A stretch of DNA of 64,000 bases from JBOFFC01 sp051648405 (lineage in GTDB: Bacteria > Planctomycetota > Planctomycetia > Pirellulales > Lacipirellulaceae), in assembly GCA_051648405.1 (NCBI GenBank), contig JBOFFC010000104.1, positions 1 to 64,000 on the forward strand, in the 5' to 3' direction. Shown here piece after piece: positions 33,373 to 42,627 of this stretch. A program made the position numbers and the translations under genes. Below the pieces are notes generated by a model. It was not told where the DNA came from. It saw nothing but the letters and a program-made list of their open reading frames with translations, and did not search any database. The first letter of the stretch is position 1. Each line of letters opens with the position of its first letter.

Positions 33373-34311
33373 TCAGCGGCGGATCGCGGCGGAGAAGTCC
33401 TCCTCGTTGGCGGCCAGCCTCGCGCGGGTGTTGATGAGCGCCCGCCCTTTGAGCTGGTCGAAACCGGCGGCGCCGCCGGCGAGCAGCCCCTCGTTGTACG
33501 CCTTTTCGTCGGAGACCCCCGGCAGCAGGACGCCGACGTCGTACGCGACCCGGTTCGGTCGGATGCGGTTGACGTGGTCGGCGATCGTCGTTGTGCAGTT
33601 GTTCGTCAGCAGGTTGTAGAATTCGGGCCGTTCGGCCAGGTCGTTTGCGCGCTCCAGCATGCCGACGAGCAGGCCCCGTGCCGCGTCGGGGCCCGCCGTC
33701 GTCCGGTAGAGGTACGTCGGGCCGTCGTTGATCACCGCCTGGCGGTAGAGCAGGTCGCGCTCGTCGGCGACGACGTACATGATCTCGTACTGCTGCGCTA
33801 GCCCCAGCAGCGGTTGGAAGGTCTCTTCCCCTTTTTCCTTGCGGACCTCGACGCTGACGGCGACGTGCTCGGGGGGGGCGCCCGCCGGGCCGTCGAACTC
33901 GAACGAGAGCATCGTGTGCGCTAGGGCGGGGACGGGGCCGAACGGCATCGTGATGAAATCGACAGCCCGCAGCCGCGTCAGGTCGTACGTGCGGTCCTCG
34001 TGATCGACGACGTACTCCCCCTTCGCCAGGTGCTTGCAGTAGCGGACGTTGCGCACGACGAGCGTGTCGCCCCGCACCTCGGCGGTGGGGAGCACGGCCT
34101 GGTCGGGCGCCCAGTCGCGGTCGTTCGACGGGACCGAGCGCGTCTCGATCGCTTTGCAACCGATGAGTGGCGGCACGCAAAGCACGAGCAGCGGGAGGCC
34201 CAGCGCTCGCAGCGACAGACCCAGCATGCGCAGCGGCAGACAGAGCGCCAGCGCGGCGAGCAAGCTCGCCCGTCGCGGTGACGGCGTGGTGGAAACGGAC
34301 CGGGGGGCCAT
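33373..34311 (-). CDS. lipoprotein with a DUF4105-like domain
   Basis: About 312 residues from the ATG at 34311 (34350 possible). The N-terminal hydrophobic region (RRASLLAALALCLPLR ... LPLLVLCVPPLIGC) ends in a lipobox-like LIGC. The mature part contains YEIMYVVADERDLLYRQAVI, then FYNLLTNNCTTTIADHVNRI, with the invariant-looking NNCTT cysteine motif of DUF4105 proteins. From memory, some DUF4105 proteins take part in lipoprotein N-acylation; whether this one does is speculative. No Shine-Dalgarno is visible. It converges on the MMPL exporter gene. Confidence 0.75.
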   Translation of the reverse strand: MAPRSVSTTPSPRRASLLAALALCLPLRMLGLSLRALGLPLLVLCVPPLIGCKAIETRSVPSNDRDWAPDQAVLPTAEVRGDTLVVRNVRYCKHLAKGEYVVDHEDRTYDLTRLRAVDFITMPFGPVPALAHTMLSFEFDGPAGAPPEHVAVSVEVRKEKGEETFQPLLGLAQQYEIMYVVADERDLLYRQAVINDGPTYLYRTTAGPDAARGLLVGMLERANDLAERPEFYNLLTNNCTTTIADHVNRIRPNRVAYDVGVLLPGVSDEKAYNEGLLAGGAAGFDQLKGRALINTRARLAANEEDFSAAIRR

Positions 34312-34495
34312 GGCGCGGGAGAGGGTAGGGGGGAGGCGCAGCCGCAGCAACGCCGCGCGGCCGCTGCGCCCATCGCCAAATTGCCCAAAATTCCCAAATC
34401 ACGATCGCCAGGTTCGAGGCGCCGACGGGAATAGCCGCCATCCCCGCGGGCGAAGACGAGTGCGTCCCGCATCGACCTAGTCGAGGAGGTAACCC

Positions 34496-36349
34496 GTGGC
34501 GCACCGAGCAATTGTGGGGATCGTGGTCCTGGCGGCTTTGATGGCGTCGCTCTCGGCGGATCGAGCGGGGGCGAACCAAGGCCCCGCCCCCCGCGAACCC
34601 GACGCGGCGCTGGCCGCCGAGTCGCAGCGACTGACCGACGCCGCGGTGGCCGCCGGCGTCCGCGGCGACCTCTCCGAGCGGCGTGCACTGCTGACGCGAG
34701 CACAGGGGATCGCCCCCAACTACGGGCCGCCCCGCTGGGAAGCGGGGATGGTCGAACGCGCTGGCGGGTGGGCCTTCGCGACCGGCGCCCGAACCGAGCG
34801 CACCAGCAGTGGGGCGGTCGCCGCGTACGAGCGGCTACGCGGATTCGCGAGCGACTCACCGACCGATCACCTCGCCATCGCGCGGTGGTGTAGGCGGCAC
34901 GACCTCGACGACGAAGCCCGCTATCACTGGCTCCGCGTCCTGGCGATCGCGCCGAGTCACTCCGAATCGCTGGACGCGATTGGATCGGTCTGGAGCAAAG
35001 GCGAGCTCGTGCCGGCCGACGAGTCGCGCGAGCGACTGGCCTTATCGCGGGGCTTCACAAAACGCCAGGCGGATTGGCAACGCAAACTCCAGGGCTGGGA
35101 ACGGCGGCTACGCCGAGGGGACGCGATACTCGGCGAGGTCGTCTCCGAAGCCCGAACGATTCGCGACGAGGCGGCGATTCGTCCGTTCGAACGATTCGCC
35201 GTTCGTGCGCCGAGGGACAAGCCGATTGCCGCGAATCGTCGCAGGGAAGTCTCGCTGGCGTTCGTTGAGGGACTGACGAGTTGGCCGGGGTATGCGGCAA
35301 CCGAATCGCTCGCGCGACACGCCGTGTGGGCGCCCGATCCGGCCGTTTCGTCCGCAGCTGCCGACGCCCTTCCGAAGCGACCGAAGCACGAGGCGGTCCC
35401 GCCGCTGCTCGTCACACTCGAGTCGCCGATCGAAACCGAGTTCTCGATCCGCGTCTCACCCGAGGGGATCGTCACCTACGCGCACACGGTTCGCCGAGAA
35501 GGCCCCGACGCGGTCGCCGAGGAGAACACGAGCCTCGTTGCAGCCCCTCGATTCAACGTTCGTCAGCTCGGCGACGAACCATCAGCCGAGGACGTCGTCC
35601 GACAGCAAGCCAACGCAACTCGAGCCGCAACCGACGCTAGGCAGAGTGCTCAACGGCTCGAGCGACAGGTGGCCATGAGCAACGCGAACCTCGTCCAACG
35701 CAACGCGCGAGTGACCGACCTTTTGGCCCAGGTGACGGGCGAAGACCTCGGCGCCGAGCCGCGGGCTTGGTGGGCGTACTGGCAAGACTACAACGGCTAC
35801 GAGGTTCCTTCGTCGAAGCCAACGATTCGTCGGTACAATCCAATGACCTCGACGTACCCTCCGACTTGCGAGTGCTTCGCCGCCGGCACGCCGGTCTGGA
35901 CCAAGCGCGGCCCAGCGGCGATCGAGACCCTGCGCCCCGGCGACGTGGTCCTGAGCAAGGACACCCGCAGCGGCGAGTTGCTTTACCGGCCGGTCCTCGC
36001 GACCACCGTGCGCCCGCCGAGCAAGCTCTTGCGGATCGTCGGCGAAGGGGTCGAGCTGCGGACCACCAAGGGTCATCCCTTCTGGGTCGTCAGCAAAGGC
36101 TGGCGGATGGCCAAGGAGCTAGCCGCCGGGGACGTGCTGTGGTGCGTCGAGGGGCCTTCGGTCGTGCGCAGCGTCGAGGAGTCGATCGAAGGGCGGGCGT
36201 ACAACCTGGTTGTCGAGGGGACGGCGACGTACTTCGTCGGTCGGCGCGGGGTCCTTGCGCACGACAACACCCCGCGGCGGCCCGAGCGTGAGTTCGTCGC
36301 GACGCAGACCGCGCCGACGACGGGGAACGGCGGGGAGACCGGAGGGTAA
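34496..36349 (+). CDS. secreted protein with a C-terminal Hint (hedgehog/intein) domain
   Basis: 617 residues from a GTG at 34496, with GGAGGT five bases ahead. Signal peptide MAHRAIVGIVVLAALMASLS. Residues ~30-450 are mostly helical with TPR/HEAT-like stretches and a coiled section (ATRAATDARQSAQRLERQVA). Residues 460-591 form a Hint domain: C460 (CFAAGTPVWTKRGPAAIETL), TTKGHPFWV block, and a His-Asp-Asn end (H589-D590-N591, VLAHDN). Only 26 residues follow, so the domain could cleave off a short tail or be a relic of a processed toxin architecture. The context is intergenic repeats on one side and a divergent lipoprotein gene on the other. Confidence 0.85.
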   Translation: MAHRAIVGIVVLAALMASLSADRAGANQGPAPREPDAALAAESQRLTDAAVAAGVRGDLSERRALLTRAQGIAPNYGPPRWEAGMVERAGGWAFATGARTERTSSGAVAAYERLRGFASDSPTDHLAIARWCRRHDLDDEARYHWLRVLAIAPSHSESLDAIGSVWSKGELVPADESRERLALSRGFTKRQADWQRKLQGWERRLRRGDAILGEVVSEARTIRDEAAIRPFERFAVRAPRDKPIAANRRREVSLAFVEGLTSWPGYAATESLARHAVWAPDPAVSSAAADALPKRPKHEAVPPLLVTLESPIETEFSIRVSPEGIVTYAHTVRREGPDAVAEENTSLVAAPRFNVRQLGDEPSAEDVVRQQANATRAATDARQSAQRLERQVAMSNANLVQRNARVTDLLAQVTGEDLGAEPRAWWAYWQDYNGYEVPSSKPTIRRYNPMTSTYPPTCECFAAGTPVWTKRGPAAIETLRPGDVVLSKDTRSGELLYRPVLATTVRPPSKLLRIVGEGVELRTTKGHPFWVVSKGWRMAKELAAGDVLWCVEGPSVVRSVEESIEGRAYNLVVEGTATYFVGRRGVLAHDNTPRRPEREFVATQTAPTTGNGGETGG

Positions 36350-36389
36350 GGCGGGGATTCAACGTCGGCGCCCGGGGCTCCCCCGCCCC

Positions 36390-36546
36390 TAACAGCCTGT
36401 TGAAGAACGCCGTCGTGGCGTTTTTCAACGTCGCCAAGCTCACGGCCGAGCCGCTCGCGGCTCGCGAAACCGCGGCGAAAGCGCCACGGTTTCGACGTCG
36501 CCTCCCTGCGACCACGCAGCCTGTCGAAAAATCAACAGGCCCCTAA
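36390..36546. mobile_element. MITE-like element, copy 3
   Basis: 157 bp in the same orientation as copy 1 (~93% identical by eye), with ends TAACAGCCTGTTGA and TCAACAGGCCCCTAA (right end slightly degenerate). It sits between the Hint gene (plus strand) and ppk1 (minus strand). Its non-hairpin end faces the ppk1 3' end, 58 bp away. The GAACGCC-GTCGT-GGCGTTTTTC hairpin could terminate transcription from either side. Confidence 0.8.
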
Positions 36547-36571
36547 CCCCTCCCCCCGGAGGGGGGTGGGG
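36547..36571. repeat. C/G-rich palindrome (C5-T-C5 family)
   Basis: C4-T-C6, GGA, G6-T-G4: an inverted repeat with one T-T mismatch per arm. It abuts the end of the MITE copy and lies 34 bp past the ppk1 stop. Same family as 13134-13159. Confidence 0.65.
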
Positions 36572-36604
36572 ACCATCCGGCGCCTCCGTTTCATGCTGTG
36601 CGGC

Positions 36605-38821
36605 TTACGACTTCCCCTTCGCCGACCGGTAGCGAAGAAACTGCCCCTCGCCCGTTGCCCCGTTGGTGGACGCCCCCACCCCGCCGGGCGTCGTCACCCC
36701 GTTGGGCGTGGCGCCCGCGGAGTGCGCCGACCCCTCGGCGAGCAGTCGCAGCTCGGCTTGGGCCCGGTGGCTCGCCTCCCCCTCGGCCGGCGCGGCGTGC
36801 ACGTACTCGCCCGAGGGGAGCAGCAGTCGGGCGCTCTGGTTGTCGCGCAGGTAGACGGGGATGATCTCCTCGACGATCCGCTCGTGCAGGTCGGCCGCCT
36901 CGACCGGGAACATCACCTCGACGCGGCGCTCGAAGTTTCGCGGCATCCAGTCGGCGCTCGACAGGTAGACCTTCTGCTTCGTGCCTTGGCCGAACACAAA
37001 GACGCGGCTGTGCTCGAGGAACCGATCGACGAGGCTCCGCACGCGGATGTTGTCGGAGATCCCCGGCAATCCCGGCCGCAGGCAGCAGACGCCGCGGACC
37101 ACGAGGTCGATCGGCACACCGGCTTGGCTGGCGTCGTAGAGGGCCTCGATCGTCTCGCGATCGACGAGCGAGTTGAGCTTGGCGAAGACCCACGCCTTCT
37201 TGCCGCGCTGCGCGCGGTCGGTCTGCTCGGCGATAAGCTCGAGTGTCCGACGGTGGAGGTCCTGCGGGGCGACGATCAGCTTCTGCCAGGCGTGCGACTG
37301 GGCGTAGCCGGTGAGGAAGTTGAAGAGGGTCGAGGCCTCTTCGTTGATCTGCTCGTCGGCGGTGAACAGGCCGACGTCGGTGTACAGGCGGGCCGTGTTG
37401 GGGTTGTAGTTGCCGGTCCCCAGGTGGGCGTAGCGGCGCACGCGGGGGCCCTCTTGGCGCACCACTAGGCAGAGCTTGCAGTGCGTCTTGAGGTCCATAA
37501 AGCCGAACACCACGTGGACGCCGGCGCGTTCCATGCGGCGGGCCCACGAGATGTTGTTCGCCTCGTCGAAGCGGGCCTTGAGCTCCACCAGGGCTGTGAC
37601 GTGCTTGCCCGACGCGGCGGCCTCGATCAGCGAATCGACGATCGGGCTGTCGCCGCTCGTGCGGTAGAGCGTCTGCTTGATCGCCATCACGCTCGGGTCG
37701 CGGGCCGCCCGATCGACGAAGTCGGCGACCGGGCGGAACGAGTCGTAAGGGTGGTGCAGCAGCAGGTCGCGGGAGGCGATCTCGGCGAACAGGTCGCGGT
37801 CCTCGGCGAGCTCCGCCGGCACGCGGGGGGTGAACCGCGGGTGCTGCAGGTCGGGCCGATCGACGATCGAGACGAGCTCCATGAGGGTCGTCAGGTCGAC
37901 CGGCCCGCGGGCGTGGTAGACCTCGTCGTAGCCACCGGGGGCGTCGACCGGCGCGACGCGCAGCTCTTCCTCGGTGACGAGCATCCGCAGCAGTTCGTCG
38001 GACAGGCCGCCGCCGAACTCGAGGCGCACCGCCTCGCTCCGCTGGCGGGCGCGGAGGCGCGTCTCGATCGCGCGGAGCATGTCGTCCCCCTCCTCGTCGA
38101 GGAGGTCGATGTCCATGTCGCGCGTGATGCGGAAGGCGCCGCAGTTGAGGATCTCGTAGCCGCCGAACAGCTCGGGGAGCCGCGCGGCGACGATGTCGTC
38201 GAGCAGCAGGAAGTCGCTCTTGTTGCCCGGCTCGATCGGGACGAACCGCGGCGTCATCTGCGGCAACTGGACGACGGCGAACATCCGCTCGGGGCCGATC
38301 CCCTGCTGGCGGCGCAGCGTCGCGGCCAGGTACAGCGCGCGGTTGTGAAACCGCGGGCTGGGGTGCGCGGGGTCGATCGCCATCGGCGTGAGGATCGGGA
38401 ACACCCGGTGGCGGAAGTACCCATCGACCGTTCGTCGCTGCTCGCTCGACAGGTCGCGCTCGCTCACCAGACGGATGCCCGCCTCGGCGAGGGCCGGCAG
38501 GATCGAGTCGTTCCAGCAGGCGTAGAGCCGATCGACGAGCTCCTGCGCGCGGACCGCGATCCGCTCGAGCTGCGCCGCCGAACCGAGGCCGTCGGCCGGG
38601 GGGTCCTGCGGGGCCATCGCGCCGAACGCCTGCTCGCGCAGGCCGGCCACGCGGACCATGAAGAACTCGTCGAGGTTCGACGAGAAGATCGACAGGAACT
38701 TGACCCGCTCGAGCAGCGGGTTCGACGCGTCCTGGGCCTCCTCCAGCACGCGCGCGTTGAACTCGAGCCAGCTCAGCTCGCGGTTCAGGAAGTGTTCGGG
38801 GAGGTAGCTGCCAGTTGCCAC
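36605..38821 (-). CDS. ppk1: polyphosphate kinase 1
   Basis: 738 residues from a GTG at 38821, within the family range. It reversibly makes long-chain polyphosphate from ATP. ELSWLEFNARVLEEAQDASN is the classic N-terminal block; VHVVFGFMDLKTHCKL holds the phosphorylated His, and LGTGNYNPNTARLYTDVG and the second His region (FLEHSRVFVFG) follow. The C-terminal ~30 residues are Gly/Thr/Pro rich and probably disordered. An open frame continuing upstream to 38932 lacks family similarity. No ppx neighbour. The transcript would end at the MITE/palindrome cluster. Confidence 0.95.
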   Translation of the reverse strand: MATGSYLPEHFLNRELSWLEFNARVLEEAQDASNPLLERVKFLSIFSSNLDEFFMVRVAGLREQAFGAMAPQDPPADGLGSAAQLERIAVRAQELVDRLYACWNDSILPALAEAGIRLVSERDLSSEQRRTVDGYFRHRVFPILTPMAIDPAHPSPRFHNRALYLAATLRRQQGIGPERMFAVVQLPQMTPRFVPIEPGNKSDFLLLDDIVAARLPELFGGYEILNCGAFRITRDMDIDLLDEEGDDMLRAIETRLRARQRSEAVRLEFGGGLSDELLRMLVTEEELRVAPVDAPGGYDEVYHARGPVDLTTLMELVSIVDRPDLQHPRFTPRVPAELAEDRDLFAEIASRDLLLHHPYDSFRPVADFVDRAARDPSVMAIKQTLYRTSGDSPIVDSLIEAAASGKHVTALVELKARFDEANNISWARRMERAGVHVVFGFMDLKTHCKLCLVVRQEGPRVRRYAHLGTGNYNPNTARLYTDVGLFTADEQINEEASTLFNFLTGYAQSHAWQKLIVAPQDLHRRTLELIAEQTDRAQRGKKAWVFAKLNSLVDRETIEALYDASQAGVPIDLVVRGVCCLRPGLPGISDNIRVRSLVDRFLEHSRVFVFGQGTKQKVYLSSADWMPRNFERRVEVMFPVEAADLHERIVEEIIPVYLRDNQSARLLLPSGEYVHAAPAEGEASHRAQAELRLLAEGSAHSAGATPNGVTTPGGVGASTNGATGEGQFLRYRSAKGKS

Positions 38822-38966
38822 GGTTCGACGCCAAGCGAAAGGGATCGCCGCGGGATGGCCGCGCCGTCGGGCGCGATTGTAGGGGATCTGCGGCGACCGT
38901 GCAGCGAGTCGCCCGCCGCTTTCCTGCGGCAATCAGGGCCCCGCGCGGCGGCGGAGCGCACGCCTG

Positions 38967-39278
38967 TCAAACGTAGGGGTCAAAAACGCGCACCGAGGCC
39001 CACGCGTCGCGGTTTTCGGCGACGAACACCTGGTGATCGACCGCCGTCTGGTAGGCGTCGTGGGCCGCTTTCGACTCGAAAACGACCATCAGCCCGACGT
39101 CGAACCCCTCGTCGTTCACGTCGCGGTCGAACTCGGCGCCCCGCTCGCCGGCGGCGAAGTAGGCGATCCCCGCGATCTTCGCCAGCCGCGCGTGGCAAGA
39201 CGCGACGAGTTTCTGCCGCCCCTCGGGGGACGGCTCGCGGAGCTTGAAGAACACCGCGTGGGCGACCTGCTGGGGCAT
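38967..39278 (-). CDS. Dabb-family (stress-responsive alpha/beta barrel) protein
   Basis: 103 residues, matching the dimeric ferredoxin-like Dabb fold: VAHAVFFKLREPSPEGRQKL, a central GIAYFAAGERG, then FDVGLMVVFESKAAHDAYQT and HQVFVAENRDAW. Function of the family is mostly unknown; some members are small enzymes or binders. It follows ftsH (minus strand) by gene order but is on the same strand downstream of ppk1's start region, with 41 bp between it and ftsH's stop, so it may precede ftsH in a short operon. Confidence 0.85.
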   Translation of the reverse strand: MPQQVAHAVFFKLREPSPEGRQKLVASCHARLAKIAGIAYFAAGERGAEFDRDVNDEGFDVGLMVVFESKAAHDAYQTAVDHQVFVAENRDAWASVRVFDPYV

Positions 39279-39319
39279 CGGGGGTCTCGGTTGCGGGGGA
39301 GGTCAGCAGTGGGGCCGGG

Positions 39320-41401
39320 TCAGGTAGCCGCGGGCTTCTTCTTCGCAGGCGCGCTGGGGTTCTTAGCGGGCACGTTCGGCGCCGGGGGCGCCAGGGGCGA
39401 GGTCGCCGCGGTCGCCGGGGGACCGATCAGGGCGCGGAGCTCTGGCTCGTCGATCTCTTCGTCTTCGAGCAGCGCCGCCGCCAGCGTGTCGAGCTTGTCG
39501 CGGTGCTCGCTCAGCACCGACTCGGCCAGGGTCGCCGCCTCGCCCAGCAGTCGCGTGACCTCCTCGTCGATGACCCGCGCGGTGTGCTCGCTGAAGCCGC
39601 GGGGCTCGGTGGCCATGTCGCGCCCCAAGAACGGGTCGTCGTGGCCCGAGTGGTAGGCGACCGGGCCGATCCGCTCGCTCATCCCCCAGTACGAGACCAT
39701 CCGCCGCGCGAGGTCGGTGGCGCGCTTCAGGTCGCTCTCGGCGCCGGCGGACCCTTCGGAGAAGACAAGCCGCTCGGCGCCGCGGCCGGCGAGCAACATC
39801 GCCAGGTGCGAGTGCATCTCGCTCTGCGACATGTTGTGGCGGTCTTCCTCGGGGACGTACTGCGTCACGCCGAGCGCCCGGCCGCGGGGGATGATCGTCA
39901 CCTTGTGGACGCGGTTGTTGTTCGGCACCAGCCAGCCGAGGATCGCGTGGCCCGCCTCGTGGTAGGCGGTGACCTGCTTCTCTTTCTCGGTGAGGATGTC
40001 CTCGCGGCGGTCCCCCATGATGACCTTGTCGCGGGCGTGCTCGAAGTCCTCGGCGGAAACGAACGACTTCTCGTGCCGCGTGGCCCACAGGGCGGCTTCG
40101 TTTACGAGATTCATGATGTCGGCGCCCGTCATCCCGACCGTGGCGCGGGCCAGCATGGCGAAGTCGACGTCGTCCGCCAGCGGCACGTCGCGCGAGTGGA
40201 CCTGGAAGAGCTGCTCGCGCCCCTCGACGGTCGGGCGATCGACGGTCACGTGGCGGTCGAACCGCCCCGGCCGTAGCAGGGCGGGGTCGAGCACGTCGGG
40301 GCGGTTGGTGGCGGCGATGACGATCACCGTCTCGGTCGGCGTGAAGCCGTCCATCTCGCTGAGGATCTGGTTGAGCGTCTGCTCGCGCTCGTCGTGACCC
40401 CCGCCGAGGCCGGCGCCGCGCTGCCGACCCACCGCGTCGATCTCGTCGATGAACAAGATCGCGGGGGCGTTCTTCTTCGCCGTCTTGAAGAGGTCGCGGA
40501 CGCGGCTGGCGCCGACACCGACGAACAGCTGGATGAACTCCGAGCCGTTGATCGAGTAAAAGGGGACCCCCGCTTCCCCCGCGACCGCCTTGGCGAGCAG
40601 CGTCTTGCCGGTCCCAGGGGGGCCGTTCAGCAGGACCCCCTTGGGGATCCGCGCTCCGAGCCGCTGGAACTTCGCCGGGTCCTTGAGGAACTCGACGATC
40701 TCCTTCAGGTCGGTCTTCACGCCGCGCAGCCCCGCGACGTCGTCGAACGTCTTGCGGGGGCCGTCCTCGGCGTCGTAGCGGCGAGCCGGGCTGCGGGTGA
40801 CGTTGCCGAGCATCCCCCCGCCGACCATCTGGTCGCGTGTGCGGCGCATGAACGACCACAGGCCGATCCCGATCGCGACCATCAGCATCAACCAGACGAA
40901 CGTCAGCAGCGCGTTGAAATCGACCGGCGGCTCGTACTGGACTCGCGCCTCGGAGGCGACGAGCCCCTTCACGACCTCGTCATCGAGGCCGCGGGGGCCG
41001 AGCGTGACGGCGAACTTCTTCGGCAGCTTGACCTGTGCGTCCCCCCCCGCGGGGGCGTCGGCGCCCGACGGGCGCGGGACGAGTGGCGGATCCTTGAACT
41101 CGCCGAACAGCACGTCTCCCCGGATCAGGACCTGGGCGACGTTCTGCTTCTCGACCTGCCGGCGGAACAGCGTGTAGTCGACTTCGACCTGCTGCGAGAA
41201 GAGCTGGCTGAGCAGCATCAAGACCAGCACGCCGCCCAGCGCGATGAACAGCCACGGCATCGGCGGGAAGCCCCGACCCGATCCCCCGCGGCCGTCGAGC
41301 GTGCCGTCGGTTTCGGGCGCGTTCTCGCGTTCGGGGCGGCGTTCCGGCGGGGCCGGCTTGGGGGAGGCTTCCGGCGGGGTCTCGGGAGGAGCGGTGGGCA
41401 T
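39320..41401 (-). CDS. ftsH: ATP-dependent zinc metalloprotease FtsH
   Basis: 693 residues from the ATG at 41401. Membrane-bound AAA+ protease. A Pro-rich N-terminal tail, two membrane helices (PWLFIALGGVLVLMLLS; LLTFVWLMLMVAIGIGLW) flank a periplasmic domain. Walker A GPPGTGKT (~260), Walker B ILFIDEIDAVG, the arginine finger region, and the zinc site HEAGH (~482) are present. The C-terminal tail is Pro/Lys-rich. An upstream start at 41449 would add 16 residues. A C/G palindrome lies ~180 bp upstream. Confidence 0.95.
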   Translation of the reverse strand: MPTAPPETPPEASPKPAPPERRPERENAPETDGTLDGRGGSGRGFPPMPWLFIALGGVLVLMLLSQLFSQQVEVDYTLFRRQVEKQNVAQVLIRGDVLFGEFKDPPLVPRPSGADAPAGGDAQVKLPKKFAVTLGPRGLDDEVVKGLVASEARVQYEPPVDFNALLTFVWLMLMVAIGIGLWSFMRRTRDQMVGGGMLGNVTRSPARRYDAEDGPRKTFDDVAGLRGVKTDLKEIVEFLKDPAKFQRLGARIPKGVLLNGPPGTGKTLLAKAVAGEAGVPFYSINGSEFIQLFVGVGASRVRDLFKTAKKNAPAILFIDEIDAVGRQRGAGLGGGHDEREQTLNQILSEMDGFTPTETVIVIAATNRPDVLDPALLRPGRFDRHVTVDRPTVEGREQLFQVHSRDVPLADDVDFAMLARATVGMTGADIMNLVNEAALWATRHEKSFVSAEDFEHARDKVIMGDRREDILTEKEKQVTAYHEAGHAILGWLVPNNNRVHKVTIIPRGRALGVTQYVPEEDRHNMSQSEMHSHLAMLLAGRGAERLVFSEGSAGAESDLKRATDLARRMVSYWGMSERIGPVAYHSGHDDPFLGRDMATEPRGFSEHTARVIDEEVTRLLGEAATLAESVLSEHRDKLDTLAAALLEDEEIDEPELRALIGPPATAATSPLAPPAPNVPAKNPSAPAKKKPAAT

Positions 41402-41579
41402 TGCGATCGCGGTGCGGTGGGTGTCGTCGCGCCAGTGCCGTGGCGCCACTGGCGTCGCGACGGGAGAGCCTTCGGCAGCCCCTTGGCTTGCCGCGAGCTC
41501 GGGTCGAGGTTTGCCCCTCGGCCGGGACTCGCTCGTAGTCTAGAGACGTTAGCTCTCCGCCCCGTTCTGACGAGCCCCG

Positions 41580-41602
41580 CCCCTCCCGCTTGGGGGGAGG
41601 GG
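41580..41602. repeat. C/G-rich palindrome (C5-T-C5 family)
   Basis: CCCCTCCC and GGGAGGGG separated by seven bases. It lies between ftsH and the MORN-type gene (both minus strand), 40 bp past the latter's stop. Same family as 13134-13159. Confidence 0.6.
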
Positions 41603-41641
41603 TGAGTGGCGTTCGTCGCCCCCCTGCGCAAACTCCGCCGG

Positions 41642-42529
41642 TTAGCTCCCCTTTTTCTCGTCCCCGGTCATCCGGCCGGCGGTGAACATCCGCTCGACGA
41701 TTTTGCCGTCGCGTTGCCAGATGGTCGTCTTGCCGTCGCGGAGGCCCTCCTTGAAGGAGGCCTCGGCCCGCTTATCGCCGTCTTGCGAGTACTCGGTCGC
41801 GATCCCTTCGAGCTTTCCTCCCTTGAAGGCGCTCTCCTGCCGGAGCTGGCCGTTGCTGTAGTAGACCTTCCACGGGCCGTTGGCGAGGCCGTCGGCGTAG
41901 GTCTCTTCGCGGAGTGGCTGCTTGCCGTCTTCGCCGTAGACGACCCAAACGCCCGTGCGTTTCCCGGCCTCGTAGTTGCGGACGGCGACGAGCGTTTCTT
42001 CGGGGGTGAAGAGGCGGACCTCGCCGTCGGGAAGGCCCTCGGCGTACGTAACCTTCTTGGCCACCTTCCCGTTCGGGTGGTAGTAAGTCCATTCGCCCGT
42101 TGCGTAACCGACGTTGAACTGCCCCTCGGTGTAGAGGTTGCCGTTTTGGTAGTACTCCTTGGCGGGGCCGTTGCTGCGGAGCGAGTTGTCGGAGAACTTC
42201 ACGACCTCGCGCTCGAAGCGGACCTTGTTGCTCTCGGGGTACTTCTCTGAGACGCTGCGCGACTCGACCTCGGTCGGCGCGGGGGGCGCCTCCGCCTCGG
42301 GGAGGAAGATCGGGGCGCCCGTGTAGGGCTCGATCGTGACCGATTCGGGGCCACCCTGGTCGTCGTCGCTTTCCTTCGCGTCGTCGTCGTTTGCGGCCTC
42401 GTCCGCGACCCCCGATTGCCCGAAGCTCGGCGAGCCCGCGAAACCTAGCAGCAACGCACACGAAAGCGTGCTAGCCACGATCCGAGGACGCGACGCGAGC
42501 GGGGACCAAAACAACAAGACCAGGGCCAT
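41642..42529 (-). CDS. secreted MORN-type repeat protein (YwqK-like)
   Basis: 295 residues from the ATG at 42529 (42571 possible), with a signal peptide ending in FAGSPSFGQ. An acidic linker is followed by at least six MORN-2-like repeats, each around YYxNGxxxxEGxFxxGxxxGxW (for example YYQNGNLYTEGQFNVGYATG and YHPNGKVAKKVTYAEGLPDG). MORN repeats in bacteria form beta-hairpin stacks; function here unknown. The glgC gene lies ~100 bp upstream on the same strand, but no functional link is evident. Confidence 0.85.
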   Translation of the reverse strand: MALVLLFWSPLASRPRIVASTLSCALLLGFAGSPSFGQSGVADEAANDDDAKESDDDQGGPESVTIEPYTGAPIFLPEAEAPPAPTEVESRSVSEKYPESNKVRFEREVVKFSDNSLRSNGPAKEYYQNGNLYTEGQFNVGYATGEWTYYHPNGKVAKKVTYAEGLPDGEVRLFTPEETLVAVRNYEAGKRTGVWVVYGEDGKQPLREETYADGLANGPWKVYYSNGQLRQESAFKGGKLEGIATEYSQDGDKRAEASFKEGLRDGKTTIWQRDGKIVERMFTAGRMTGDEKKGS

Positions 42530-42627
42530 CGCGGCAGACCGGGAGTGGGGAAATAGGTACAGTGGGAGCACGGCGAAAACCGTAGCGCAACATTCTACCG
42601 GCCGCGTGGCGAGCGCCTACGCGCCCG

